DNA from: Roseinatronobacter bogoriensis DSM 18756
GTDB taxonomy: Bacteria; Pseudomonadota; Alphaproteobacteria; Rhodobacterales; Rhodobacteraceae
DNA length: 64,000 bases
NCBI RefSeq assembly: GCF_004366635.1
Contig: NZ_SORN01000001.1
Coordinates: forward strand, 572,435 to 636,434
Reading direction: 5' to 3'
Shown piece by piece: positions 1 through 8,115 of the stretch. The notes beneath the pieces are model-generated. The model did not search any database. It was not told the origin of the DNA and saw only the letters and a program-made list of their open reading frames with translations. A program made the translations under genes and the position numbers. Numbering within the stretch: the stretch's first letter is position 1; each line of letters starts with the position of its first letter.

Positions 1-585
1 CTGGAAGATGTTGTCTTGATGCCGTCGCAAAACACTGTCCCGGATGAGCAGTCGGTATCTGAAAACCCTGGCGACCCGTTCCAGCAAAGACGGGTCGAGC
101 GGCGCAGCATGTCGCTGGCATTCAGTGCCGGTTGGGACGCGGTCAATGAACGCGCCAGATGGGTTCTTGACCGGATTATCCCAAGCAGTGGTGACCAGCT
201 GAATGCATGGCTGGCCGAACAGCGGGGACAGGCCATCCTTTTCCAGCTTGATGCCGAACGCCCCGATGAAATCTGGATGCTGCGCGCCCCAGACAGCGAC
301 ATGCGCGACATTGCCCACGCAGTTGTGCGCGCGCGCCTGCATGGGCAGGGGCCGCGCGGACAGGCTGCGGTCCTGACCCATGATGGCCATTGGGAAAGCT
401 GGCTTGCCCCAGACCGCAGACCGGCCATGCTGGAACCATGGTCACACCGGAATTTCCGTAGCGCGATGGGCAATATCGTTTCTGCGCGCCCTGTCTTCTA
501 TTCGCTTCTGATACTTGGAATTGCCACCCTCTCTGCTTTGGTGGCGCTGCGCTTGGTCATTTCAACAAGGGAACACAAGACATGA
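1..585 (+). CDS. bcsB: Cellulose synthase subunit BcsB, C-terminal part (partial at window start)
   Basis: The frame is open to the first base, so this is the 3' end of a longer gene; about 194 residues are visible. The visible part has a soluble segment and one C-terminal membrane helix (about residues 168-185) followed by a short basic tail, the way BcsB ends: it is a periplasmic protein anchored by a last helix that packs on the BcsA synthase. Tracts such as the WESW region and the segment LEPWSHRNFR before the helix fit that end. The stop overlaps the start of the GH8 cellulase gene (ATGA), the usual bcs gene order. The ATG at 19 is probably an internal methionine. An alternative is a separate small membrane protein of the cellulose operon, but the open frame makes that less likely. 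Confidence 0.72.
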   Translation: MEDVVLMPSQNTVPDEQSVSENPGDPFQQRRVERRSMSLAFSAGWDAVNERARWVLDRIIPSSGDQLNAWLAEQRGQAILFQLDAERPDEIWMLRAPDSDMRDIAHAVVRARLHGQGPRGQAAVLTHDGHWESWLAPDRRPAMLEPWSHRNFRSAMGNIVSARPVFYSLLILGIATLSALVALRLVISTREHKT

Positions 586-1658
586 ACCGACGGGGGTTTC
601 TGGCAACAGGCGCAGCATTCGGGGCAACTGTAATGGCGGGGCAGTCATCCGCGCTTGGGCAGAATGACCTGTCGCTTGTTGCGCGCCCCGTCTGGGAAAG
701 CTGGATGCGCGCCTTTCTGAAACCGGATGGGCGCGTTGTCGATACATTGCAGCAGCATTCCAGCCATTCCGAAGGGCAGGGCTATGGGATGCTGGCCGCC
801 ACAATGTTCAATGACGAGGCTGCATTTCGCCAGATGTATCGCTGGACAGAACAGCAACTGGCGGTGCGCCCCGATGCGTTGTTGGCCTGGCGTTTCCTGC
901 CGGATCAGGCCAATCCGATCCCGGACAGCAACAACGCCTCTGACGGTGATCTGTTTTATGCGTGGGCCTTGGTGCGCGCTGCGGCAAGGTTCAATGATCG
1001 CAGCTACCTTCAGCGTGCCGCCGAAATTGCGCAGGCGCTGGAAGCAAGTTGTATCCGGCCAATGCCGGGCGCGTCGGACAAACTGATATTCCTGCCCGCG
1101 GCCTTTGGCTTCACCCATGACACGCATCTGTCCGTGAACCCGTCTTACTACATGCCACTGGCCATGCGCGATGTGGCCGCCGCCACAGGGGTTACGGCGC
1201 TGGCGCTCTGCGCCCAGCACGGCGAGGCCCTGTTGGAGGAGATCGCGCGTGACGGGCTGGTGCCGGACTGGGTTGATATCTCGGAACGTGGGGTCATCGC
1301 GTCTGAAACCCTGTCTGCGAATGCAGGGTATGAGGCAATTCGCGTGCCGCTCTTTCTGATCTGGTCGCGGCTTCAGCAGCATATGGCCGTGCGGCGCATG
1401 GCAACGGTCTATGAACGCAATATGCAACCGGGATTACAGGCGCCAACAGTGCTGGAGCCTGTGTCCGGCGTCGTCCTCGAAACCAGCGCGGACCCCGGAT
1501 ATCAGGCGGTTGCAGGGCTTGTGGTGTGTTCGGCAAGGCAGGATGTCGGGGCGCTGATCCCGCCATTCTCGGCCGAACAGCCCTATTATCCGGCAACCCT
1601 GCAACTGTTTTCTATGTTTGCCGCGAATGAAACTATGCCGGAATGTGTGCCGCTATGA
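582..1658 (+). CDS. bcsZ: Periplasmic endo-1,4-beta-glucanase, glycoside hydrolase family 8 (BcsZ)
   Basis: A 358-residue GH8 enzyme that cuts beta-1,4-glucan in the periplasm and is a standard accessory of bacterial cellulose synthesis. The N-terminus has a Tat-like signal (NRRGFLATG, hydrophobic run, cleavage after about residue 26). The GH8 acid region is HSEGQGYGM with Glu64 as the likely general acid, and the NNASDGDLFYAWAL motif near residues 118-131 holds the conserved Asp residues. Length matches BcsZ (about 350-370). The start overlaps the bcsB stop by ATGA and its own stop overlaps the next start the same way, so the three genes are translationally coupled. Confidence 0.93.
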   Translation: MNRRGFLATGAAFGATVMAGQSSALGQNDLSLVARPVWESWMRAFLKPDGRVVDTLQQHSSHSEGQGYGMLAATMFNDEAAFRQMYRWTEQQLAVRPDALLAWRFLPDQANPIPDSNNASDGDLFYAWALVRAAARFNDRSYLQRAAEIAQALEASCIRPMPGASDKLIFLPAAFGFTHDTHLSVNPSYYMPLAMRDVAAATGVTALALCAQHGEALLEEIARDGLVPDWVDISERGVIASETLSANAGYEAIRVPLFLIWSRLQQHMAVRRMATVYERNMQPGLQAPTVLEPVSGVVLETSADPGYQAVAGLVVCSARQDVGALIPPFSAEQPYYPATLQLFSMFAANETMPECVPL

Positions 1659-3070
1659 AACCACGCTTGAAGCAGTCGAAGATTTTCTCGATCAGTGTGT
1701 TCTGTGCCGTGCTGGCCGCTGGTCCTGTGCTGACGCAGACGGCCGGCTTCGAGGATTTGCGCGCGCTGCGCTACTATCTGCAACAAGACGACTCTGCTTC
1801 GGTTCAGGCAGAGCTGCGCCGCCTGAGAATTGCCTTCCCGGATTGGCAGCCCCCATCCGATCTGAACCAGATACTCGCACAACCCGCAGCACAGGCCAGT
1901 GTCGATGAAGGCGCAATCTGGCGCCAGATCGAGCAGCGCAATTACAGCGCGGCGCGTCAGTTGATCGAGCAGGGCCGCCAGAGCGGAACCGGCTGGACGC
2001 CGCCAGCAGATATGCTGCGCGTGCTGGAAACGAACGCGGCGCAAGATGAATTTGATATGGCCGTTAGCCGTCGCAGCGCAGGCGAGGCGATCAGTATCGC
2101 CCGCCGTACACCCAGCCTGTTGACATGTGAGCGCATCAACAACGCATGGCTTCTGGCCGATATGTATGTGCTGGCAAACCAACAGAGTTCGGCCATTGCG
2201 ACCTATCGCAATACCCTGCAATCCTGTCAGGGCTACGCGCAGATGCAGACCACACTGGAGAAATCCAGCGCCATCGCATCGAATGCGGAATTGCGCGAGA
2301 TGTTCGGGGTTGCAAGGCAGCTCAATCCGGGGGCAAAGCCACAGCTTGACGAATTGGAAGCACGCTTGCTGGGTGGCACATCCACCGCGCCGCAAACAGC
2401 GCAATCCACGCAGCCCGCTGCGGCCCCCGCACCGCAAAGCCCTGCACCTGCGGCAGCCCCTGCGCGCGCGCAAGCGCCTGCCGCATCGGGCGCACTTCCC
2501 TTGCAAGGTGATGGGCGTATTGCGCAAGTGCGCCGGCTGAAGGAACAGGAACAATACGCAAGCTGTCTGGCCGCCTCGACCGCGCCGCGGTCGCTGGATG
2601 TGCTTTATGAACGGTCATGGTGCGCGTTCAGCCACAACCGCCCGACCGAGGCTTTGGTAGGCTTTCAGACAGCGGCACGGGCAGGTGACGCGCTTGGCCC
2701 GAATGTGCGGCGCGATGCCCATTTCGGGCTGGCGCTGGCATATCTGTCCATGAACATGACCGAACAGGCAGCACATGTGGCTTCTCAGGTGCGGCTGTCC
2801 GAAAGCCAGCACCAAGAGTTGGAGGGGATCGTGCTGGACCAGCGCGGTGTGCGCGCCTATCGTGCTGGCGATTTTCGTCAGGCTATCGGCTATTTCAATG
2901 CCCTGGAAAACCTGAACGGCGCGCTGCGCCGTGATCTGGCGATTTTGCGCGCCTATGCCTATCTGAATTCCGGACAGCGGCAGCACGCGCGCAGTGAATT
3001 TGAACGCCTGCATTCCCAACTGGCCACAGCCGAAACGCGCGAGGGCATTAACGCGACGCGCGGGCCATAA
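1655..3070 (+). CDS. Secreted TPR-repeat protein of the cellulose operon (BcsC-like, no barrel)
   Basis: A protein of 471 residues with a signal peptide (about residues 1-30) and helical repeats of TPR type in two blocks, separated by an Ala/Pro/Gln-rich linker at about residues 245-285. I chose the ATG at 1655 because it overlaps the bcsZ stop (ATGA); an ATG at 1643 is also in frame. Position in the operon suggests the role of BcsC, the periplasmic TPR scaffold of cellulose export. However, E. coli BcsC has over 1,100 residues with a C-terminal outer-membrane barrel, and nothing like a barrel follows here. The function is therefore inferred from context; TPR recognition rests on repeat pattern only. 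Confidence 0.7.
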   Translation: MKPRLKQSKIFSISVFCAVLAAGPVLTQTAGFEDLRALRYYLQQDDSASVQAELRRLRIAFPDWQPPSDLNQILAQPAAQASVDEGAIWRQIEQRNYSAARQLIEQGRQSGTGWTPPADMLRVLETNAAQDEFDMAVSRRSAGEAISIARRTPSLLTCERINNAWLLADMYVLANQQSSAIATYRNTLQSCQGYAQMQTTLEKSSAIASNAELREMFGVARQLNPGAKPQLDELEARLLGGTSTAPQTAQSTQPAAAPAPQSPAPAAAPARAQAPAASGALPLQGDGRIAQVRRLKEQEQYASCLAASTAPRSLDVLYERSWCAFSHNRPTEALVGFQTAARAGDALGPNVRRDAHFGLALAYLSMNMTEQAAHVASQVRLSESQHQELEGIVLDQRGVRAYRAGDFRQAIGYFNALENLNGALRRDLAILRAYAYLNSGQRQHARSEFERLHSQLATAETREGINATRGP

Positions 3071-3136
3071 GGCCGCATAAACCCAAGCGCGGCAAAGGCG
3101 TTTCAGGGGGGGAAGGCCAGACAGACAAACCAGCCA

Positions 3137-3161
3137 AACGCGCGCCCATATGGCGCGCGTT
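3137..3161. terminator. Perfect 10-bp inverted repeat after the cellulose genes
   Basis: AACGCGCGCC at 3137-3146 pairs with GGCGCGCGTT at 3152-3161 around a CATAT loop, about 65 bp after the TPR gene stop. The following bases are T-rich (CTGCTTTGTT) without a clean U-tract, so it may be a weak terminator that separates cellulose genes from the curli-like genes, or a protein-binding palindrome. Confidence 0.5.
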
Positions 3162-3325
3162 CTGCTTTGTTATCGCATAACACCCCCCATGTTATCGCCT
3201 GTCAGCAGGGCGATATTGTCTGGCAGCAAGGATGCGCGGCAGGTTTGGCACAGCGGAAAACCCGCGACCGATCTTTGGCGGGATCATTCCCGCACCATGC
3301 CAAACACCAGCCAGGAGTTACCCTT

Positions 3326-3769
3326 ATGACCTTTGCATTTTCCCCCTCAATGACCGGCTCGGCGCTTGCTTTTGCCATCGCGTTGGTGGCCTTGCCTGCT
3401 GACGCCGGATCGAACCGTGTCAGCGTGGACCAGTGGGGCCGCGCCAATCAGATTGCCACATCGCAGACCGGTGTCCGCCAGCGGGTGTCCGTTACCCAAA
3501 GTGGTCGGGGCAATCTATCGTTCAACACCCAGGACGGGGCGCGCAACCGTGTCGTTGTCGGGCAGGTGGGGTGCAATAACGCGGCCGACACATCGCAAGG
3601 CGGGCAGCGCAATATTGTTGGTGTGTCACAGATGGGCTGCCGCAATGATGCGACTGTCACCCAAGGCGGCCATCGCAATGCGGTCGGTGTCATTCAGACC
3701 GGGCGCGGAAACACAGCCACCGCAACCCAGCATGGCAGCGGAAATGTAGTGCTGATCATTCAGGACTGA
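3326..3769 (+). CDS. Curlin-repeat amyloid subunit (CsgA-like)
   Basis: A protein of 147 residues with a signal peptide (about 1-27) and then five and a half repeats of about 22 residues following the curlin pattern N-x-V-x-V-x-Q-x-G-x-x-N-x-A-x-x-x-Q-x-G. Curlin repeats stack as beta-arches in an extracellular functional amyloid. The start at 3326 has an AGGAG site eight bases upstream; the frame also runs further upstream to a non-convincing start. Repeats 3 and 4 each carry a Cys at the same position (Cys83 and Cys105, 22 residues apart), which the E. coli subunit lacks. The CsgH gene follows directly. Whether it acts as major subunit or nucleator cannot be read from sequence alone. Confidence 0.85.
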   Translation: MTFAFSPSMTGSALAFAIALVALPADAGSNRVSVDQWGRANQIATSQTGVRQRVSVTQSGRGNLSFNTQDGARNRVVVGQVGCNNAADTSQGGQRNIVGVSQMGCRNDATVTQGGHRNAVGVIQTGRGNTATATQHGSGNVVLIIQD

Positions 3770-3780
3770 TCCCAAACCCA

Positions 3781-3802
3781 GCCGGGGGCTATTGCCCCTG
3801 GC
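3781..3802 (+). promoter_or_regulatory. Intercistronic hairpin between curlin gene and csgH
   Basis: GCCGGGGGC (3781-3789) pairs along all nine bases, one as G-U, with GCCCCTGGC (3794-3802) around a TATT loop. It starts 12 bp after the curlin stop and ends 25 bp before csgH. There is no U-tract, so a role in mRNA processing or in protecting the upstream transcript is more likely than termination; this would raise the subunit over its chaperone. The role is inferred. Confidence 0.5.
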
Positions 3803-3827
3803 CATCCAAGCAAGAAGGAGAGTTCCA

Positions 3828-4208
3828 ATGTCTGCGATTCCCTACACGATTGCCGCGCTGGTTTTGACAGGGGCAGCCTGCACTGCGTCTTTGGCGACGT
3901 CCCGCGCGGAAAAGCCATCTGAGGCCTTGGTCTGCGCGCTTGAGTTGTCGGAAAACCAACGTCAGGTCACCATTACCGCCTCTGCGCGGGCGGCGCAGCC
4001 TTTGCGCGGAACCTACCAGTTGGAAATCGACCAACGCAGCGCCAATGGCCGTTCTACCATTCGTCAGGGCGGCGAGTTTGACCTGAAGTCAGGCGAGAAG
4101 GCGACGCTGGGCGAGGCGCGTTTCAGCGGTAGGGCAGATGAGTTTGAAGCCGAGTTGACCATCAAGGCAAATGGTCAGACCAAAACCTGCCGTTCCACTA
4201 CATTGTGA
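3828..4208 (+). CDS. csgH: Curli-like fibre chaperone CsgH
   Basis: A periplasmic protein of 126 residues with a signal peptide (about 1-27) and a small beta-rich domain. It matches the CsgH family of alphaproteobacteria, which binds curlin subunits and prevents early amyloid formation in the periplasm. Two cysteines (Cys36 and Cys121) sit near the two ends of the mature domain, as if to form a disulfide. The ATG at 3828 has an AAGGAG site; the frame extends 36 bases upstream without a better start. It lies between two curlin-repeat genes, which supports the assignment. The family name rests on recognition of overall pattern and context. Confidence 0.8.
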   Translation: MSAIPYTIAALVLTGAACTASLATSRAEKPSEALVCALELSENQRQVTITASARAAQPLRGTYQLEIDQRSANGRSTIRQGGEFDLKSGEKATLGEARFSGRADEFEAELTIKANGQTKTCRSTTL

Positions 4209-4246
4209 TCTGTTCGCGTTTGACCCGTGAAGAAAGGAAATTTCGC

Positions 4247-4654
4247 ATGTCTGACAATGCATTGAAACGTCTTGCCCCCGCGCTTGCGCTGGCTTTGATC
4301 GCTGTCACTTCGGCAAACGGGGTGCAGGCAAGATCACCTTCGCTTGCGCAATATGCCTGCATGGCGCGCGATCTGCCTGCCATTCGGGCCTCTAACCTGC
4401 CTGTGGCACAGATTTGTGCGCTTCATGCGGCCTCTGGGCAGGTCAGGGCGGGGCGCAACAATAGCGCGCAGGTGCGTCAGGATGGGGACAATAACCGCGC
4501 GGAAATCCATCAGCGGGGCAGCGGCCATAGTGCCAATCTGGTGCAGGAAGGCGGCAATAACAGTCAGATGATCTTTCAGTTCGGGCGCGATACGCAGGCG
4601 AATGTCCATCAGACAGGGGGGCAATCCGGCGTGCTGATCCAGTTTGGCTGGTAG
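4247..4654 (+). CDS. Second curlin-repeat protein (CsgB-like candidate)
   Basis: A protein of 135 residues: signal peptide (about 1-29), an N-terminal spacer with two cysteines (Cys38, Cys57), then roughly three curlin-type repeats from residue 70 to the end, with Q-x-G and N-N-x-A steps at about 22-residue spacing, and a C-terminal QFGW. It has fewer repeats than the first curlin-like protein and a non-repeat head, which would suit a nucleator or minor subunit like CsgB, but that role is inferred. The start at 4247 has an AAAGGAAA site. No csgG, csgE or csgF follows, so export genes must lie elsewhere. Confidence 0.78.
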   Translation: MSDNALKRLAPALALALIAVTSANGVQARSPSLAQYACMARDLPAIRASNLPVAQICALHAASGQVRAGRNNSAQVRQDGDNNRAEIHQRGSGHSANLVQEGGNNSQMIFQFGRDTQANVHQTGGQSGVLIQFGW

Positions 4655-4725
4655 ATGGCAGGGCTTTTCCCCAAGCGGCAAAGGCGTTATGGCCTGTTGT
4701 AATGCAACAGCAGGATTAACCGATC

Positions 4726-6534
4726 GTGTCAAACCGCCTAGAGTCCAAACGCAAAGCCCGCGCGCGCGCTGATGCTGCTGTCGTGCGCTGGATATGGACC
4801 AGCTTCGTTCGTAACAGGCTGCATTTTCTTGGCATTGCCGTGTTTTTCATGGTGATAGAGGCCGCAACGCTGGGGGCGTTCAGTTATCTTATCCAGCCCA
4901 TGTTTGACGATGTTTTCATCGCCGGTAACCAAGGGCAAATCGTCTTTATCGCTGTGGCGCTTGCGTTGGTTTTTTTCGCACGCGGACTGGCGCGACTGGC
5001 GCATCAGTCCGTTATCACCTGGCAATCCGAGGCGGCGACCGCAGATCTGCAAACCATGCTTTTGGCGCATCTGACCAAACTGGATCAGGGCTTTTTCATG
5101 CTGAATGCACCGGGCATTCTGATTGAACGGGTGCGCGGCGATTCCGCGGCCCTACGCAAGGTGTTCGGGTCCCTGATCACCGGTTTGGGGCGTGATGGTG
5201 CCAGTGTGATCGTGCTGTTCGGGGTTGCGCTATGGACAGATTGGCAATGGACATTGATTGCATTGCTGGGCCTTCCGCTGCTGGGCCTGCCATTGCTGGC
5301 GATCCAGCGCATGATCCGGCGGCGCAGTACCGAATCGCGCCTTGCGGCGGCTGAAAGTTCCAACCGGCTGAACGAGGCATTTCACGGCATCGCGACCTTG
5401 CAACTGACCGGATCCGAGGCGCGCGAGGTTGGGCGCTTCGCCAAGATCAAGCGCAATTTCGTACGCAAGGCCACGCGGGCGGCCATCGGAAAATCGGCCG
5501 TGCCGACGCTGATGGATTTCGGGGCCGCGATCGGGTTGGCGCTGGTGCTGATATATGGCGGATCGCAGATCATTGAAGGTACGCGCACTGTCGGGCAGTT
5601 CATGTCGTTTTTCACGGCATTGGGCCTGTTGTTTGACCCCTTGCGCCGGATTACTGCTCTGACCGCAGAATGGCAGAGTATTATTGCCTCGCTTGAACGC
5701 ACATATGCGCTGTTGCAGGTGCAGTCCAAGGTAACCAACCCGCCGCCACCGCACTTGCCTGTGCCGGATCGCAACCATGCCTCGGTCGAGTTGCGCAATG
5801 TCCGCTTTTCCTATGACACAGAGCCTGTTCTGAACGATCTGTCCTTCTTCGCGCCGGCGGGCAAGACTACGGCGATCGTCGGGCCCTCCGGGGCGGGCAA
5901 GACGACTGTCTTCGGCCTTCTGACACGGCTTGCCGATGTCGATTCAGGCGAGGTTCTGATCGGCGGGCAGGATGTGCGGAGGATGGATCTGGCCGCCCTG
6001 CGCAAACTGTTCGCAGTGGTCAGTCAGGATACGGCCCTGTTTAACGAAACGATCCGTGACAATATCGTGATGGGGGTGAAAGGCGTCTCTGACGCGGCTT
6101 TGCAATCTGCGCTCAACGCGGCCCATGTCGATGATTTCCTGCCGCTTCTGTCAAACGGCGTAGAGACATTGGCCGGGCCGCGCGGGTCCAGCCTTTCGGG
6201 GGGGCAGCGCCAGCGCGTTGCCATCGCGCGCGCCTTGCTGCGCGATGCGCCGATCCTGCTGCTGGATGAAGCGACCAGCGCGCTGGATGCGAAATCCGAA
6301 GCCTTTGTGCAAGATGCGCTGGATCGTCTGGCGGCAGGGCGCACAACGCTGGTGATCGCGCATCGCCTGTCGACAGTGCGCAATGCGGACCAGATCGTGG
6401 TCATGGATCGCGGGCGCGTGGTCGAGCAGGGCAGTCATGATGCGTTGCTCGACAAAGGGGGCGCTTATGCGCGGCTCTATGCGTTGCAATTCGGCGAGCA
6501 GGATCAAGAACAGGATCAGGCGAATTCGCCCTGA
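4726..6534 (+). CDS. MsbA-type ABC exporter (fused permease and ATPase)
   Basis: 602 residues with the half-transporter layout: six membrane helices in about residues 20-310, then an ATPase domain from about 345. Visible motifs are Walker A GPSGAGKTT, signature LSGGQ, Walker B ILLLDEATSALD and the H-loop AHRLS. Homologs of this form export lipid A core, other lipids or drugs from the inner membrane; the exact substrate cannot be told, and no lipopolysaccharide gene is adjacent. Start is GTG at 4726 behind an AGGA site; a small hairpin (CTGTTG/CAACAG, 4694-4710) sits just before it. The 3' end overlaps the convergent imuB by 19 bp. Confidence 0.88.
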   Translation: MSNRLESKRKARARADAAVVRWIWTSFVRNRLHFLGIAVFFMVIEAATLGAFSYLIQPMFDDVFIAGNQGQIVFIAVALALVFFARGLARLAHQSVITWQSEAATADLQTMLLAHLTKLDQGFFMLNAPGILIERVRGDSAALRKVFGSLITGLGRDGASVIVLFGVALWTDWQWTLIALLGLPLLGLPLLAIQRMIRRRSTESRLAAAESSNRLNEAFHGIATLQLTGSEAREVGRFAKIKRNFVRKATRAAIGKSAVPTLMDFGAAIGLALVLIYGGSQIIEGTRTVGQFMSFFTALGLLFDPLRRITALTAEWQSIIASLERTYALLQVQSKVTNPPPPHLPVPDRNHASVELRNVRFSYDTEPVLNDLSFFAPAGKTTAIVGPSGAGKTTVFGLLTRLADVDSGEVLIGGQDVRRMDLAALRKLFAVVSQDTALFNETIRDNIVMGVKGVSDAALQSALNAAHVDDFLPLLSNGVETLAGPRGSSLSGGQRQRVAIARALLRDAPILLLDEATSALDAKSEAFVQDALDRLAAGRTTLVIAHRLSTVRNADQIVVMDRGRVVEQGSHDALLDKGGAYARLYALQFGEQDQEQDQANSP

Positions 6535-7988
6535 ACATACCAGCCATCGCGCTGGGGGGTGTGATACATCCATAACCGTGCGCCCCGGTCTGTTTGCACC
6601 CGCCAGTAATCGCGCAGGCCTGTGCGCCAGGCCGGGTCATCCAGCCACCATTCCGGGCTGATCCGCTCTGGTCCAGTGGCCGCGACACGTTCCCACCACA
6701 GCCCTCGCCACTTGAACCGGCGCGGCACTGCGCGCCCGGTGGCGGCAATCTGTTCGGGTTGAAAGATTGTCAGTGGGCGGGGCGGGGCCGTGTTGTGCCA
6801 GTCGCGCGCGGGCGTGCTATAGGCGGCAGGCGCAATGCTGAAGGCCTTTTCGGGGATATTGCTGTCTGCTGGCAGATAGCGCAGCACATGTTCAAACCCC
6901 ACACGATTGCACAGCCGCGTCAGCAGGTCATCCAGATCATCCTGTACCTTCGCGCCGGTGATGGTGATCTGCTGGACTGGCAGCGCATCGACGGCAATCG
7001 CACTCAGGCGCATCCGCTCTATGCCGAAACCGGCATCCATCCCTTCTAGCGCGCGGGTGAATAACTGGGTCATGGGCGCAGGTTCGCGCATCGGGCGCGC
7101 CAGCCCGATTTCCAGCTGAATAGTCTGCCCATCCACGCGCGAAAGTTCCAGCAATAACCGCCGCGCGCCCATTTCGGCTTGGCGCAGATGGTCGCACAGC
7201 CGGTCCAGCAACCGGTCCAGCCCGGCCTGAATGTCGCCCATAAGGCCGATTGGTTCGGGCAGCGACAGCCGCACGGCAAAAACCGGCTGCTCCGGGGCAG
7301 GGGCTATGGGTTCTGGTACATTGCCAAGTGCCTGATCCAGCCGCAGCAACGGGGCCGTGCCGAAGCGGCGCACCAGACCTGCGCGCGGCACTTGCGTCAG
7401 GTCGCGGATAATACGCAGGCCAAGCCGCTCCAACCCTTCCAGCGTGCTGGCATCCAGCCGCAGCGCGGCCAGCGGCAAGGGCATCAGCCGGGGCACTATT
7501 GCCCCCTGTGGCACAATGCCACCCTGCCCATATCGCCCGATTGCCCAAGCCGCGCCGGGCGTATCAGCAATGGCGGCGCGGCTTTCAAATCCCATCCGCG
7601 CAAGGCGGGTGGTCAGATCGTCCAGCAGCGCAGCCTCTCCGCCGATCAGATGCGCTGCCCCGGTGATGTCGAGCATAAGCCCCTCGGCGCCCTCAACCGC
7701 GACCCAGGGGCAATAGCGCGTGGCCCAGCGGCGCAGGGCATCCATTGCCTGGCGCTCGCCAATCGGGTCGGCTGCGCGTGTCAGCAAGTCGGGGACCAAT
7801 GCGCGCGCATCCGCCAGCCCCATACCGCGCCGCAGCCCGCGCGCCATCGCTTCCCTGTTCAGGCAGATCAGCCGGTCCGCGCCGCGTTCCTTGGCCGTCA
7901 ATGCGAAGCAGCCTGTGGCAGGCTGGCGGCGCAGCGACAGGCTGGATGCGAATCGGGGTAACCAGAGCGACAGGATACGGCGGGGCAT
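6516..7988 (-). CDS. imuB: ImuB-type Y-family polymerase homolog (damage mutagenesis)
   Basis: 490 residues matching the Y-family fold but with the acidic metal-binding positions of active DinB-like enzymes replaced: the first motif reads LWLPRFASS and the second EGAEGLMLDITGA. This is the ImuB state, a non-catalytic clamp-binding partner that recruits ImuA and the error-prone polymerase DnaE2 during SOS mutagenesis. A perfect GTTC-N7-GTTC LexA box lies 12 bp upstream of the start, so the gene should be DNA-damage induced. Unlike the usual imuA-imuB-dnaE2 order, neither partner is adjacent; a divergent accA lies upstream. The start ATG at 7988 has no strong ribosome site. Confidence 0.88.
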   Translation of the reverse strand: MPRRILSLWLPRFASSLSLRRQPATGCFALTAKERGADRLICLNREAMARGLRRGMGLADARALVPDLLTRAADPIGERQAMDALRRWATRYCPWVAVEGAEGLMLDITGAAHLIGGEAALLDDLTTRLARMGFESRAAIADTPGAAWAIGRYGQGGIVPQGAIVPRLMPLPLAALRLDASTLEGLERLGLRIIRDLTQVPRAGLVRRFGTAPLLRLDQALGNVPEPIAPAPEQPVFAVRLSLPEPIGLMGDIQAGLDRLLDRLCDHLRQAEMGARRLLLELSRVDGQTIQLEIGLARPMREPAPMTQLFTRALEGMDAGFGIERMRLSAIAVDALPVQQITITGAKVQDDLDDLLTRLCNRVGFEHVLRYLPADSNIPEKAFSIAPAAYSTPARDWHNTAPPRPLTIFQPEQIAATGRAVPRRFKWRGLWWERVAATGPERISPEWWLDDPAWRTGLRDYWRVQTDRGARLWMYHTPQRDGWYVQGEFA

Positions 7989-8000
7989 GGCACATCATTT

Positions 8001-8015
8001 GTTCACTTTGTGTTC
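8001..8015 (-). promoter_or_regulatory. LexA (SOS) box before imuB
   Basis: The + strand reads GTTC, seven bases (ACTTTGT), GTTC, an exact match to the GTTC-N7-GTTC operator used by LexA in alphaproteobacteria. Its near edge is 12 bp from the imuB start, a usual place for repression. It also faces accA (start 8116), about 100 bp away, but the closeness and gene function point to imuB. Confidence 0.85.
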
Positions 8016-8115
8016 CAATTAATCCGCATGGCTGGCTGAGTCGAGTCTGCGCCTTCCAGATTGCAAATTCCTGCGCGCTGCCGCATAACCGCGCGAAACC
8101 GCGCCGGAGGCCCCG

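Noticed and set aside
645..1427. Minus-strand frame opposite bcsZ
   Set aside because: Shadow of the GH8 gene; no ribosome site and no recognisable protein.
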